Assembly: GCA_002428805.1 (NCBI GenBank)
Contig: DIXX01000069.1
Span: 1-24,931 of the forward strand
Length of the DNA: 24,931 nt
Direction: 5' to 3'
DNA from: Cetobacterium sp. UBA6069
GTDB taxonomy: Bacteria > Fusobacteriota > Fusobacteriia > Fusobacteriales > Fusobacteriaceae
Part shown: piece by piece, positions 1 to 7,161 of the stretch
Position numbering within the stretch: the stretch's first letter is position 1
Layout of the letters: every line of letters starts with the position of its first letter
Notes under the pieces: model-generated
What the model was told of the DNA's origin: nothing
Database searches by the model: none
What the model saw: the letters and a program-made list of their open reading frames with translations, nothing else
Program-made: the position numbers and the translations under genes

Positions 1-33
1 GTAGGTTATAAATAAAATTTGATTATAAATTTT

Positions 34-61
34 GAGGCGATAAGAGTCGCCTCTTTTTTTA
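34..61 (+). terminator. Rho-independent terminator of an upstream gene
   Basis: A 7-bp stem (GAGGCGA at 34-40 with TCGCCTC at 47-53) closes a 6-nt loop and is followed directly by a run of T. All three plus frames have stops within the first few dozen bases, so this is the end of a plus-strand transcript whose gene lies left of the window. Confidence 0.85.
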
Positions 62-70
62 TTTTAATAT

Positions 71-99
71 AAAAAAACAGAGTTCAAATTTGAACTCTG
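71..99 (-). terminator. Terminator of the outer-membrane protein gene
   Basis: A perfect 22-bp palindrome (78-99, arms CAGAGTTCAAA / TTTGAACTCTG) is followed on the minus strand by seven T (complement of 71-77). It lies about 20 bp past the stop codon of the minus-strand gene at 121-876. It faces the plus-strand terminator at 34-61, so the two convergent transcripts end back to back. Confidence 0.85.
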
Positions 100-120
100 C
101 GTTTATATGTTAAATGCTTT

Positions 121-876
121 CTACCAAATATTGAAGTTATACCCAACAGATACTGTAACTCTTTGGTAATCATTATTGAATTTATCTTCATTTCCAAGAT
201 TATTTACTTTAGTTTTAGCGTAATTAACTCCGTAAAGGAAATCTACGTTGAATGATTCATATTCCCATCCAAGCCCAGCAGCCCAGTATAATCCATCGTC
301 AACTTTAGTTCCAAAGTTTCCAGTAGGAGTATTATAGTCTTTAGAATTAAAGTTGAAAGAATATCCTATGTTAGCTTTTAAGTAAGGGCTAACAGGCCAA
401 TCCCAATAGTTGATTTTGTATTTAGCAGTAAGATATAAAGGGACAGAATTATATTCAGCACCTGAAAAACCATCATAAGTTTTTCTTTCCATGTGTTGCT
501 GATAAGCAACTCCAAGTCCTAAATCTATATAATCCCAATATTTATAAGCTTCTAAAGCTATCTCTCCACCAAAATCCTCTGTTTTTTTAGATAAACCGAA
601 TCTAGAAGATTCGTTGTTGTTGTCATCATCATTAGAGAAACTTCCATATTCTCCCCAGAAGTCCCATCCACCTCTTAAGCCTATATAACCCCAAGGTTTT
701 GAAACAACAGGAACCACTTCTTCAAGAACTACAGGTTCATTAACAACCTCTTTTGAGCTAGTAACTGGCTCTCTCATTACCTCTTTCGAACTAGTAACAG
801 GTCTAACAACCTCTTTTGCTTGAGCAACTGTTGTTAAAACAAATAAAGAACATGCTAAAAGTGCTAACTTTTTCAT
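121..876 (-). CDS. Outer-membrane beta-barrel protein with a repeat linker
   Basis: 251 aa. Residues 1-20 form a signal peptide (KK, hydrophobic core, cleavage after AQA), so the protein is exported. Residues 21-55 are a low-complexity Val/Glu/Ser linker built from three near-repeats: KEVVRPVTSS, KEVMREPVTSS and KEVVNEPV. From about residue 60 to the end there are alternating polar/aromatic strands (for example WDYIDLGLGVAY, YLTAKYKINY), ending in YNFNIW. A C-terminal aromatic residue is typical of BAM-inserted barrels. By length and pattern it resembles the small 8-stranded porin-like or OmpW-like barrels. No specific family name is certain, and adhesin or porin roles are only possibilities. 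A strong GAGGAGG ribosome site precedes the ATG. The gene is a single transcription unit, divergent from the pseudouridine synthase gene and ended by its own hairpin. Confidence 0.85.
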   Translation of the reverse strand: MKKLALLACSLFVLTTVAQAKEVVRPVTSSKEVMREPVTSSKEVVNEPVVLEEVVPVVSKPWGYIGLRGGWDFWGEYGSFSNDDDNNNESSRFGLSKKTEDFGGEIALEAYKYWDYIDLGLGVAYQQHMERKTYDGFSGAEYNSVPLYLTAKYKINYWDWPVSPYLKANIGYSFNFNSKDYNTPTGNFGTKVDDGLYWAAGLGWEYESFNVDFLYGVNYAKTKVNNLGNEDKFNNDYQRVTVSVGYNFNIW

Positions 877-923
877 AAAATAAACCTCCTCGTTAAATCA
901 AGTTTTGTTAAATATTAAAATAG

Positions 924-947
924 AACAGAAATTTTAACCGTTCTGTT
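924..947 (-). promoter_or_regulatory. Inverted repeat in the leader of the outer-membrane protein gene
   Basis: AACAGAA (924-930) and TTCTGTT (941-947) are perfect 7-bp arms around a 10-nt spacer, about 50-70 nt upstream of the minus-strand start codon. In RNA they would form a hairpin near the 5' end of the mRNA. As DNA they could be an operator. A TATATA-like -10 lies just upstream on the minus strand (951-956), but I could not identify a convincing -35. Confidence 0.4.
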
Positions 948-996
948 ACATATATACTACCAAAATTCTGGCTTTCTTTTTTTTCTTCTAATAATT

Positions 997-1025
997 TTGT
1001 AATAGAAAATAACTTATGATATAAT
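997..1025 (+). promoter_or_regulatory. Sigma-70 promoter for the rluD-like gene
   Basis: TTGTAA at 997-1002, a 17-bp spacer, and TATAAT at 1020-1025 preceded by TG (1017-1018), which is an extended -10. The start codon at 1064 follows about 32 bp after the expected transcription start. Confidence 0.75.
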
Positions 1026-1063
1026 TTTGACTAGAAAGTATAAGAGTGAATAGGAAGTGAATT

Positions 1064-2014
1064 ATGGAAAATTATAAAGAAATTATAGAAATCAAAGTTG
1101 AAGAAAAAGAGAAGGGCAAAAGATTAGACTCTTTTTTAAGTGAATTTTTTGAAGATGCGACAAGAAATTATATTCAGAAATTAATAGATAATGACAATGT
1201 AAATATTGACAATAAAAATAAAATTAAAAGTGGTTACAAATTAAAGGGAAAAGAAGTTATAATTGTAAAAATTCCACAGGATGAGATATTAGAAGTTTTA
1301 CCAGAGGATTTACCTATAGATATAGTTTACCAAGATAAAGATATGGTTATTATAAATAAAAACCCAGGAGTAATAGTACATCCAGCACAGGGATTCTCAA
1401 CAGGTACTTTAGTAAATGCTGTACTTTATCATATTAAAGATTTGTCTACGATAAACGGTGTAATTAGACCAGGAATAGTTCATAGATTAGATAAAGATAC
1501 AAGTGGATTAATAATTATAGCCAAAAATGATATAGCTCATGTAAAATTAACAGATATGTTTAGAGATAAAACTATAGAAAAAAGATATGTTTGTATTTGT
1601 AAAGGGAACTTTAAAAATAAAGTTGGTAGAATAGAAAGTTTAATTGGTAGAGATCCGAGAGATAGAAAAAAGATGGCTGTTGTCACAGAAAATGGTAAAA
1701 TAGCTATAACAAATTATGAAGTTATAGATAGCGTAGATGGATTCTCTTTAGTTGATGTTGGAATAGAAACGGGAAGAACACATCAAATAAGAGTTCATAT
1801 GAAGAGTTTGAATCATCCTATTTTAGGGGATGAAACATATGGAAGTTCTTCAGATATTGCTAAACGTCAGATGTTACACTCTTACTATCTGAAGTTCTCA
1901 CATCCTATAACAGGAGATGAAACTGTAATTTTAGGAGAATTAAAGGATGATTTTAAAAATGTAGCAAAGAGATTAAAGCTAGATTTAGCAAAGATTATCA
2001 GAATGAATAAATAA
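1064..2014 (+). CDS. RluA/RluD-family rRNA pseudouridine synthase
   Basis: 316 aa, the usual size for the family. The N-terminal ~70 residues form an S4-like RNA-binding domain (KRLDSFLSEFF, then NYIQKLI). The catalytic domain carries the family signature HRLDKDTSG at 140-148, with D143 as the expected nucleophile, and later GRTHQIRVH, also highly conserved. The enzyme isomerises uridine to pseudouridine in structured RNA. RluD homologues act on 23S rRNA helix 69, but the RluA, RluC and RluD paralogues cannot be told apart here, so the exact target is not assigned. An AGGAAGTG ribosome site supports the ATG at 1064. The gap to the next gene is 52 bp and holds no terminator, so co-transcription with rnhB is likely. 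Confidence 0.9.
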   Translation: MENYKEIIEIKVEEKEKGKRLDSFLSEFFEDATRNYIQKLIDNDNVNIDNKNKIKSGYKLKGKEVIIVKIPQDEILEVLPEDLPIDIVYQDKDMVIINKNPGVIVHPAQGFSTGTLVNAVLYHIKDLSTINGVIRPGIVHRLDKDTSGLIIIAKNDIAHVKLTDMFRDKTIEKRYVCICKGNFKNKVGRIESLIGRDPRDRKKMAVVTENGKIAITNYEVIDSVDGFSLVDVGIETGRTHQIRVHMKSLNHPILGDETYGSSSDIAKRQMLHSYYLKFSHPITGDETVILGELKDDFKNVAKRLKLDLAKIIRMNK

Positions 2015-2066
2015 TAAAGGAAAAAATAAAAGAGTTAGGTAGAAACTATGGGTAACGGAGAAAATT

Positions 2067-2678
2067 ATGGAAAATAAAAATGTTTTGTACCTTTTTGATA
2101 TCGAGAATGGAGATGTCGTAGGTGTTGATGAAGCGGGAAGAGGACCTTTAGCAGGACCTGTTGTTGCAGCGGTGGCAAAAATAAAAAAATATGATGAAAG
2201 ATTAAATAAAATAAATGATTCGAAAAAGTTAACAGAGAAAATGAGAGATTCATTATATGATGTTATTTTAGAGAACTTTGAAGTAGGAATAGGAATAGCA
2301 ACCGTAGAAGAGATAGATAGTGTGAATATTTTAAATGCTACATTTTTAGCTATGAGAAGAGCAATATCTAACTTAGATCCAAATATAAAGTTTGAAAGAG
2401 TTTTAGTAGATGGAAATCATAAAATAAGAGAGTACGAAGGAGAACAAATTCCAGTTGTAAAGGGTGATTCTAAAAGTTTATCAATAGCTGCAGCTTCAAT
2501 AATAGCTAAAGTTACAAGGGATAGAATGTTAGTTGGAATTTCAGAAAAGTATCCAGAGTATCAATTTGCAAAGCACAAAGGCTACGGAACGGTTGTTCAT
2601 AGAAATATGATATTAGAAAAGGGACCAATAGAAGGAGTTCATAGAAAAAGTTTCTTAAAGAAAATTTTAGGAGAGTAG
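2067..2678 (+). CDS. rnhB: Ribonuclease HII
   Basis: 203 aa. It hydrolyses the RNA strand of RNA-DNA hybrids and removes misincorporated ribonucleotides in the cytoplasm. The RNase HII signature is present: GVDEAGRGPLAG, with D21 and E22 as metal ligands, D115 in LVDGNH and D152 in AKVTRDR. SKKL and the GYGT motif near residue 174 also match the family. The start at 2067 has an ACGGAGA ribosome site. The yraN gene begins 3 bp after the stop, a pairing common in many bacteria. Confidence 0.95.
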   Translation: MENKNVLYLFDIENGDVVGVDEAGRGPLAGPVVAAVAKIKKYDERLNKINDSKKLTEKMRDSLYDVILENFEVGIGIATVEEIDSVNILNATFLAMRRAISNLDPNIKFERVLVDGNHKIREYEGEQIPVVKGDSKSLSIAAASIIAKVTRDRMLVGISEKYPEYQFAKHKGYGTVVHRNMILEKGPIEGVHRKSFLKKILGE

Positions 2679-2681
2679 ATT

Positions 2682-3041
2682 ATGGATAGACGAAACAAGG
2701 GTAAATTATATGAAGGTAAAGCCAAAGAGTATTTAGAAAGTTTTGGAGTTAATGTAATAACTATGAACTATGAAGGAGCTTTTGGTGAAATAGATATTAT
2801 TGGATATGATGGAACTACTCTTGTTTTTTTTGAGGTGAAATATAGAAGTAATAACTTTTTTGGAATGCCTCAAGAAGCTATAGATAAAAGGAAAATAAAA
2901 AAGATTTATATAACAGCAAAAGAATTTGTGAAAAAAAATAGATTAGATAGCGAAAAAATACGATTTGATGCTATAATTTTTTTAAAGGATGAAGTAGAAT
3001 GGCTCAAGAATATTTTTTGGGGTGATGAACTTGGAATATAG
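2682..3041 (+). CDS. yraN: YraN/UPF0102-family endonuclease-like protein
   Basis: 119 aa. The family has a restriction-endonuclease-like fold of the Holliday-junction-resolvase type, with unproven substrate. The PD-(D/E)XK residues are visible: E11/E16 in the first helix, D38 in GEIDIIG, and E51-V-K53 in FFEVKYR. The role is presumed to be in DNA processing. It sits between rnhB (3-bp gap) and a Zn-ribbon gene that overlaps its end by up to 20 bp, so it is within an operon. The ATG at 2682 starts just after the rnhB stop, and the AGGAGAG inside the rnhB end serves as its ribosome site. Confidence 0.88.
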   Translation: MDRRNKGKLYEGKAKEYLESFGVNVITMNYEGAFGEIDIIGYDGTTLVFFEVKYRSNNFFGMPQEAIDKRKIKKIYITAKEFVKKNRLDSEKIRFDAIIFLKDEVEWLKNIFWGDELGI

Positions 3042-3246
3042 ATGTTTAAAATGTGGAAGTGATAGGCATATTGTTAAAACGGCTGTGATACCGGAAAAAA
3101 GTCCAGGATTGAAAATAGAGATTGGAACATACTATATAAAAACTTGTGTAGAATGTGGATATACAGAGTTTTATTCAGCAAAAATAGTTGATAAAGAGTT
3201 TGCCAAAAGTAAAAAGGTAAAAAAATATGCTAAGGCTACTCCTTAG
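3022..3246 (+). CDS. Small Zn-ribbon nucleic-acid-binding-like protein (DUF2082/COG3478 type)
   Basis: Up to 74 aa with two CxxC knuckles, YRCLKCG near the N-terminus and TCVECGYTEFYSA near residue 40. The ECGYTEFY pattern matches the small Zn-ribbon family annotated as predicted nucleic-acid-binding proteins; the function is unknown. The start is uncertain. GTG 3022 and ATG 3025 have only a weak ribosome site, while TTG at 3031 sits 5 nt after GGGGTGA and would give a protein beginning directly at the EYRCLKC motif. The gene overlaps yraN by up to 20 bp and comF by 20 bp, which suggests translational coupling. The Lys-rich C-terminus is compatible with nucleic-acid contact. Confidence 0.75.
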   Translation: MMNLEYRCLKCGSDRHIVKTAVIPEKSPGLKIEIGTYYIKTCVECGYTEFYSAKIVDKEFAKSKKVKKYAKATP

Positions 3247-3850
3247 GAGATTTTTTTTTGATAATAGTTGCTCTCTATGTGGAGAAAATCTGGAAAATCA
3301 AAGCTATTTTTGTTGTAAATGTTTTATAAAACTAAAGAAGATGAGTGAGTTAAAACAAAGCGGGACTTTATATTATTTATATTACTATACAGATGTAAAA
3401 AAAATAATTTTTGATTTCAAATTTAAAAATAGAAAAGGTATTTCTAAAAATTTGAGTTTTTTTGTAAAAGAAGCTATAGAAAATATCGTTATAAAAGAGA
3501 GTGTCGATATTATAATATCCATCCCAATAAATAAAAATAGATTCTTGGAGAGAGGATACAATCAAGTTGATGAACTTTTAAAAATGTCAGGGGTTAATTT
3601 TCTGAAAATAAAAAGAGTTAAGGATACTAAATATATGTATAAAATTAAAAGTGGTGCTGAAAGAGAAAAAAATGTGAAAAACGCTTTTGAAATTATAGGA
3701 GATTACTCTGGAAAAACAGTTTTGATTGTTGATGATATAGTAACTACAGGTGCGACATTGAAGGAGATAGAAAAAGAGCTGAAAGAGAAACATAAAGCAG
3801 AAAGGATTGTTTTTTTTGCTTTAGCGGTCGTTAGGGAATACTTTAAATAA
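3227..3850 (+). CDS. comF: ComF-family amidophosphoribosyltransferase-like protein
   Basis: 207 aa. The N-terminus has a Zn-finger (CSLCG near residue 16, then CCKC), and the C-terminal half has the phosphoribosyltransferase PRPP loop VLIVDDIVTTGATL. This layout defines ComF/GntX proteins. In naturally competent bacteria ComF is needed for DNA uptake, where it is cytoplasmic and partners with the ComFA helicase and primosomal proteins. No comFA gene is next to it, so competence here is not proven. ATG 3227 lies inside the preceding gene with an AAAGG site upstream, and no better in-frame start exists before the Cys motif. Homopolymer runs of T and A in the first 200 bp are long (nine T at 3251-3259). 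Confidence 0.85.
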   Translation: MLRLLLRRFFFDNSCSLCGENLENQSYFCCKCFIKLKKMSELKQSGTLYYLYYYTDVKKIIFDFKFKNRKGISKNLSFFVKEAIENIVIKESVDIIISIPINKNRFLERGYNQVDELLKMSGVNFLKIKRVKDTKYMYKIKSGAEREKNVKNAFEIIGDYSGKTVLIVDDIVTTGATLKEIEKELKEKHKAERIVFFALAVVREYFK

Positions 3851-3870
3851 TTGATTAAGGATGGGTGAAA

Positions 3871-4461
3871 ATGGATATTTTTATAAACGGTGAAAAAGTA
3901 GATTTAGGGGTAAGAACAACAAAATTATTAAGTGTTTTAGAGAGAATAGAAGCTAAAGTTATAAAACATGGAGAAGTTATTGTAGAATTAAAACTAGATG
4001 GAGAAACAGTTGATGGAAGAGCTTTGCCTTTAAATAAAAAAGTTAAGGTTTTAGAGCTAAAAACACGTTCACATAGAGAGATTTTAATAGAATCACTGTA
4101 CTTATTAGAGACGTATAGCGATAAATTTTTTGATAATTTAGATGAATTATCTGAAGATGGTGAAGATTTAGGGAAAGTAATAGAGATGGTAAGTTTTGTT
4201 GAGTGGATTTTAGGGATTGTACTTTCTTTAAGAGAAGCGACTGCTATAGATCTGTTATATACAGATTATAACGAGTACGCAGATGAGTTTAAAAAGTATG
4301 CTGAAGAGGTGTTTGAAGCCTTTAAAAAAGAGGAGTTTGGAGGGGTTCTTGAGATATTAGATGGAGCTATAGCACCTCTAGTAGATGATCTGTTATTGAA
4401 TCATAAAGATTACTTGAGAGAGGTTCTAAAAGAGGAAAGAAGAAAAAAAATGCCGAATTAG
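3871..4461 (+). CDS. Unrecognised acidic cytoplasmic protein
   Basis: 196 aa from ATG 3871. An in-frame GTG at 3865 is possible, but it sits 1 nt from the AAGGATG ribosome site, whereas the ATG is 7 nt away. I do not recognise the family. The first ~70 residues look like a small beta-rich domain (IFINGEKVDLG, then VIVELKLDGETVDG, then KVKVLELK). The remaining ~125 residues are predicted mostly helical and strongly acidic (clusters such as DNLDELSEDGEDLG), ending in a basic tail KEERRKKMPN. There is no signal peptide, membrane segment or Cys motif. It follows comF by 20 bp, so it is probably the last gene of the rluD-rnhB-yraN-comF run. No function is proposed. Confidence 0.75.
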   Translation: MDIFINGEKVDLGVRTTKLLSVLERIEAKVIKHGEVIVELKLDGETVDGRALPLNKKVKVLELKTRSHREILIESLYLLETYSDKFFDNLDELSEDGEDLGKVIEMVSFVEWILGIVLSLREATAIDLLYTDYNEYADEFKKYAEEVFEAFKKEEFGGVLEILDGAIAPLVDDLLLNHKDYLREVLKEERRKKMPN

Positions 4462-4508
4462 AGAAAAAAATACTCAAATTAGGATGAAAATATAGACGAC
4501 ATGGTGCG

Positions 4509-4537
4509 TGTTAAAAAAATAGAAATTATGTTATTAT
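4509..4537 (+). promoter_or_regulatory. Weak candidate promoter for tpiA
   Basis: An extended -10 (TG at 4529-4530, TATTAT at 4532-4537) lies in the 113-bp gap before tpiA. The -35 position holds only TGTTAA. No hairpin terminator is seen in the gap, so read-through from upstream is also possible. Confidence 0.3.
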
Positions 4538-4574
4538 AAACTTAAAATTAATAAAAATTTGGAGGGAATGAATT

Positions 4575-5333
4575 ATGAGAAAAACAATAATTGCAGGAAA
4601 CTGGAAAATGAATAAAACTGTAGCAGAAACAAAAGCTACTTTAACTGAATTAAAAGAGTTAACAAACGGTTTAGAAGGAGTAGAAATTGTAATAGGAGCT
4701 CCATTTACAGCTTTAGAGTCAGCAGTAAAAACAGTTGAAGGATCAAACGTTGCAATCGCTGCACAAAATATGCATACAAAAGATTCAGGAGCATACACAG
4801 GTGAAATTTCTCCAGTTATGTTAAAAGAGATTGGAGTTAAGTATGTAATCTTAGGACATTCAGAAAGAAGAGAGTACTTCGCAGAGTCTAACGCTTTCAT
4901 CAATGAAAAAGTAAAAGCAGCTTTAGCTCATGATTTAATCCCAATTCTTTGTATCGGAGAAAAATTAGAAGAGAGAGAATCAGGAAAAACAGCTGAAGTA
5001 AACGAAAAGCAAGTTAGAGAAGGAATGGCAGGATTAACAGCTGAAGAAGCAGTTAAAGTTGTAGTTGCTTACGAACCAGTATGGGCTATCGGAACAGGAA
5101 AAACAGCTACTCCAGAGATGGCTGAAGAGACTCATAAAGAGATCAGAGATGTTTTAGTAGCTATGTTTGGTGCTGAAGCAGCAGCGGAAATTACAATCCA
5201 ATATGGAGGATCAATGAACGCTAAGAACGCAGCTGAGTTATTAGCTATGGAAAATATAGATGGAGGATTAGTTGGAGGAGCTTCTTTAGATGCACCAACA
5301 TTTATCCAAGTTATAAAAGCAGGAGCAAGATAA
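4575..5333 (+). CDS. tpiA: Triosephosphate isomerase
   Basis: 252 aa, normal length. It interconverts dihydroxyacetone phosphate and glyceraldehyde 3-phosphate in glycolysis. The substrate and catalytic residues are all present: N9 and K11 in GNWKMN, H95 in LGHSERR, E167 in AYEPVWAIGTGK, then the QYGGSM and GGLVGGASL phosphate-binding loops. A GGAGGG ribosome site lies 7-8 nt before the ATG. Codon use is shifted toward C-ending codons (ATC, TTC, AAC) compared with the upstream genes, as expected for a highly expressed protein. It lies 23 bp before gpmI, so the two form a glycolytic operon. Confidence 0.98.
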   Translation: MRKTIIAGNWKMNKTVAETKATLTELKELTNGLEGVEIVIGAPFTALESAVKTVEGSNVAIAAQNMHTKDSGAYTGEISPVMLKEIGVKYVILGHSERREYFAESNAFINEKVKAALAHDLIPILCIGEKLEERESGKTAEVNEKQVREGMAGLTAEEAVKVVVAYEPVWAIGTGKTATPEMAEETHKEIRDVLVAMFGAEAAAEITIQYGGSMNAKNAAELLAMENIDGGLVGGASLDAPTFIQVIKAGAR

Positions 5334-5356
5334 TTAAAAAATAGGAGGCTTAAAAA

Positions 5357-6877
5357 ATGGCTAAAAAACCTTTAATGTTAATGGTTCTTGACGGATGGGG
5401 ATACAATCCACACTCTGAAGAGAAAAATGCTATAGCAGCAGCAAAACCAGAGAATTTTGAAAGATTATTTAATACTTATCCACATACATTAATAAAAGCT
5501 TCAGGAGAAGCTGTAGGGTTACCAGAAGGACAAATGGGTAACTCAGAAGTAGGGCATTTAAATTTAGGTGCTGGAAGAGTAGTTTATCAACCACTTGTAG
5601 AGATTTCAAAAGAGATCAGAGATGGTGAGTTTTACGATAAAGCTAAAGTTGTAGAGGCGTTCAACTACGCTAAAGAAAACGATAAGAGCATTCACTTTAT
5701 GGGGCTTTTATCTGATGGAGGAGTTCATTCTCACATCAATCACTTATTCGGTTTATTAGAAATGGCTAAGAAAACGGGATTAACTAAAGTTTATATTCAT
5801 GCATTCATGGATGGAAGAGATACAGCTCCAACATCTGGATTAGAGTTCATGAAATCTTTAGAAGCTAAAATCAAAGAAGTTGGAGTAGGTACAATCGCTT
5901 CGATTTCTGGAAGATATCTATCAATGGATAGAGATACAAACTGGGATAGAACAGAAAAAGCTTATGATGCAATCGTAGGAAAATTACCAGTAACAAACAA
6001 AACAGCTGTAGAAGTTATTGAAGAATCTTATGCTGCAAATATTACTGATGAGTTTATTGCTCCAGTTTTATTAGATGAAGCTGGAATAGTAAATAAAGGT
6101 GACGTTATCGTAAACTTCAACTATAGACCAGATAGAGCAAGACAAATCACTAGAGCTTTTGTAGATAAAGAGTTCGTAGGATTCGAAAGAGAAGCTTTAG
6201 AGCCTAAATTCTATTGCATGAGACAATACTCAAGCAGCATAGATGCAGAAGTTATCTATGATGATAAAGATATCGTTAATACATTAGGAGAGGTTGTTTC
6301 TGCTAATGGATTAACTCAATTAAGAACAGCTGAAACAGAAAAATATGCTCATGTTACATTCTTCTTCAACGGAGGAAAAGAAGCTGAGTTTACTGGTGAG
6401 GAAAGAGTACTTGTAGCTTCTCCAAAAGTTGCAACATATGATTTACAACCAGAGATGTCAGCTCCAGAATTAACTGAAAAAGTTTTAGAGGCATTAAATT
6501 CTGAAAAGTTTGATGTTATCATAATGAACTTTGCTAACCCAGATATGGTTGGACACACAGGTGTGTTTGATGCAGCTGTAAAGGCAGTTCAAGCTGTAGA
6601 TAAGGGAGTAGGAGCTATTGTAAATAAAGTTCTTGAATTAGATGGAACTGTATTAATTACAGCAGACCATGGAAACGCTGAGAAGATGGAAGATCCAACA
6701 ACTCATGAAGCTTTCACAGCTCACACAACATATGATGTACCATTTATCTATGTTTCTAACAATTTCAAAGGTGAATTAATGAATGGTAAGCTAGCTGATA
6801 TAGCTCCAACTATGTTAGAAATTCTAAATATTGAAAAACCTGCTGAAATGAACGGGGTTTCTTTAATAAAAAAGTAA
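5357..6877 (+). CDS. gpmI: 2,3-bisphosphoglycerate-independent phosphoglycerate mutase
   Basis: 506 aa. It converts 3-phosphoglycerate to 2-phosphoglycerate in glycolysis using Mn2+ and a phosphoserine intermediate. The alkaline-phosphatase-type metal sites are present: D12 in VLDGWG, S63 in MGNSEVGH as the phosphorylated Ser, the HGDV-type RPDRARQ region, NFANPDMVGHTG, and TADHGNAEKM near the C-terminus. An ATAGGAGG ribosome site precedes the ATG. It is co-transcribed with tpiA and shares its C-ending codon preference. The TAA stop (6875-6877) directly touches the -35 box of the next transcription unit. No terminator is seen between gpmI and that promoter, so some gpmI transcripts may run into the lysine riboswitch and end at its terminator. 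Confidence 0.98.
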   Translation: MAKKPLMLMVLDGWGYNPHSEEKNAIAAAKPENFERLFNTYPHTLIKASGEAVGLPEGQMGNSEVGHLNLGAGRVVYQPLVEISKEIRDGEFYDKAKVVEAFNYAKENDKSIHFMGLLSDGGVHSHINHLFGLLEMAKKTGLTKVYIHAFMDGRDTAPTSGLEFMKSLEAKIKEVGVGTIASISGRYLSMDRDTNWDRTEKAYDAIVGKLPVTNKTAVEVIEESYAANITDEFIAPVLLDEAGIVNKGDVIVNFNYRPDRARQITRAFVDKEFVGFEREALEPKFYCMRQYSSSIDAEVIYDDKDIVNTLGEVVSANGLTQLRTAETEKYAHVTFFFNGGKEAEFTGEERVLVASPKVATYDLQPEMSAPELTEKVLEALNSEKFDVIIMNFANPDMVGHTGVFDAAVKAVQAVDKGVGAIVNKVLELDGTVLITADHGNAEKMEDPTTHEAFTAHTTYDVPFIYVSNNFKGELMNGKLADIAPTMLEILNIEKPAEMNGVSLIKK

Positions 6878-6906
6878 TTGACAGAGAGAGCAAATAGTGA
6901 TACTAT
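6878..6906 (+). promoter_or_regulatory. Sigma-70 promoter of the lysine-riboswitch transcript
   Basis: Consensus TTGACA (6878-6883), 17-bp spacer, and TACTAT (6901-6906) preceded by TG (6898-6899). The -35 starts on the base after the gpmI stop codon. Transcription would begin near 6913. Confidence 0.8.
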
Positions 6907-6933
6907 AATTTAAAAGTTTCGAAAAATTTAATA

Positions 6934-7105
6934 TTTTAGGTAGAGGTTGCAAGCGACAATAGTATTTTAAACGAGCCAGACAAGGTGTTGAAATTAAAAG
7001 AAAGGGAAGTTTGCCGAAATGGAGATTATGTCAAAAATCTTTGTTGGGAGTATAGAGAATATCTATATTACTGTCACTAGAGAACTAGTGTTGTGCTATC
7101 CAAAA
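6934..7105 (+). ncRNA. Lysine riboswitch (L box) aptamer
   Basis: The 330-bp gap between gpmI and the NhaC-type gene holds an L-box aptamer. Recognisable conserved blocks are AGAGGTTGC (6942-6950), AAGGGAAGTTTGCCGAA (7002-7018), GTTGGGAGTA (7043-7052) and ACTGTCA (7070-7076), in the family's order. Pairings fit: P1 as 6934-6943 with 7096-7105 (one A-C mismatch), P2 as GCAAGC 6949-6954 with GTTTGC 7009-7014, a stem AGATT 7023-7027 with AATCT 7036-7040, and P5 as TATAGA 7051-7056 with TCTATA 7062-7067. An extra short hairpin CACTAG/CTAGTG (7075-7090) precedes the P1 closing strand; similar small hairpins occur there in known members. Lysine binding should stabilise P1 and allow the downstream terminator to form. 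Confidence 0.92.
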
Positions 7106-7117
7106 ATTTGTGATATA

Positions 7118-7161
7118 TTTTGCAGATTAGCTACCGTATTTTTTATACGGTAGTTTTTTTT
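7118..7161 (+). terminator. Riboswitch expression platform: intrinsic terminator with competing antiterminator strand
   Basis: CTACCGTAT (7131-7139) pairs with ATACGGTAG (7145-7153) around a T5 loop, extendable by two pairs at the base, and is followed by eight T (7154-7161). An alternative pairing joins the 3' strand of P1 (7095-7105) to 7118-7131 with small bulges, which would break both P1 and the terminator base. This predicts transcription OFF with lysine and ON without it. Confidence 0.85.

Noticed and set aside
78..99. 22-bp palindrome as a regulator binding site
   Set aside because: It is followed on the minus strand by seven T just past the outer-membrane protein gene, so a terminator is the simpler reading.
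7075..7090. CACTAG/CTAGTG hairpin as a terminator
   Set aside because: No T-run follows; it lies inside the riboswitch where small extra hairpins occur, so it is treated as part of the aptamer.
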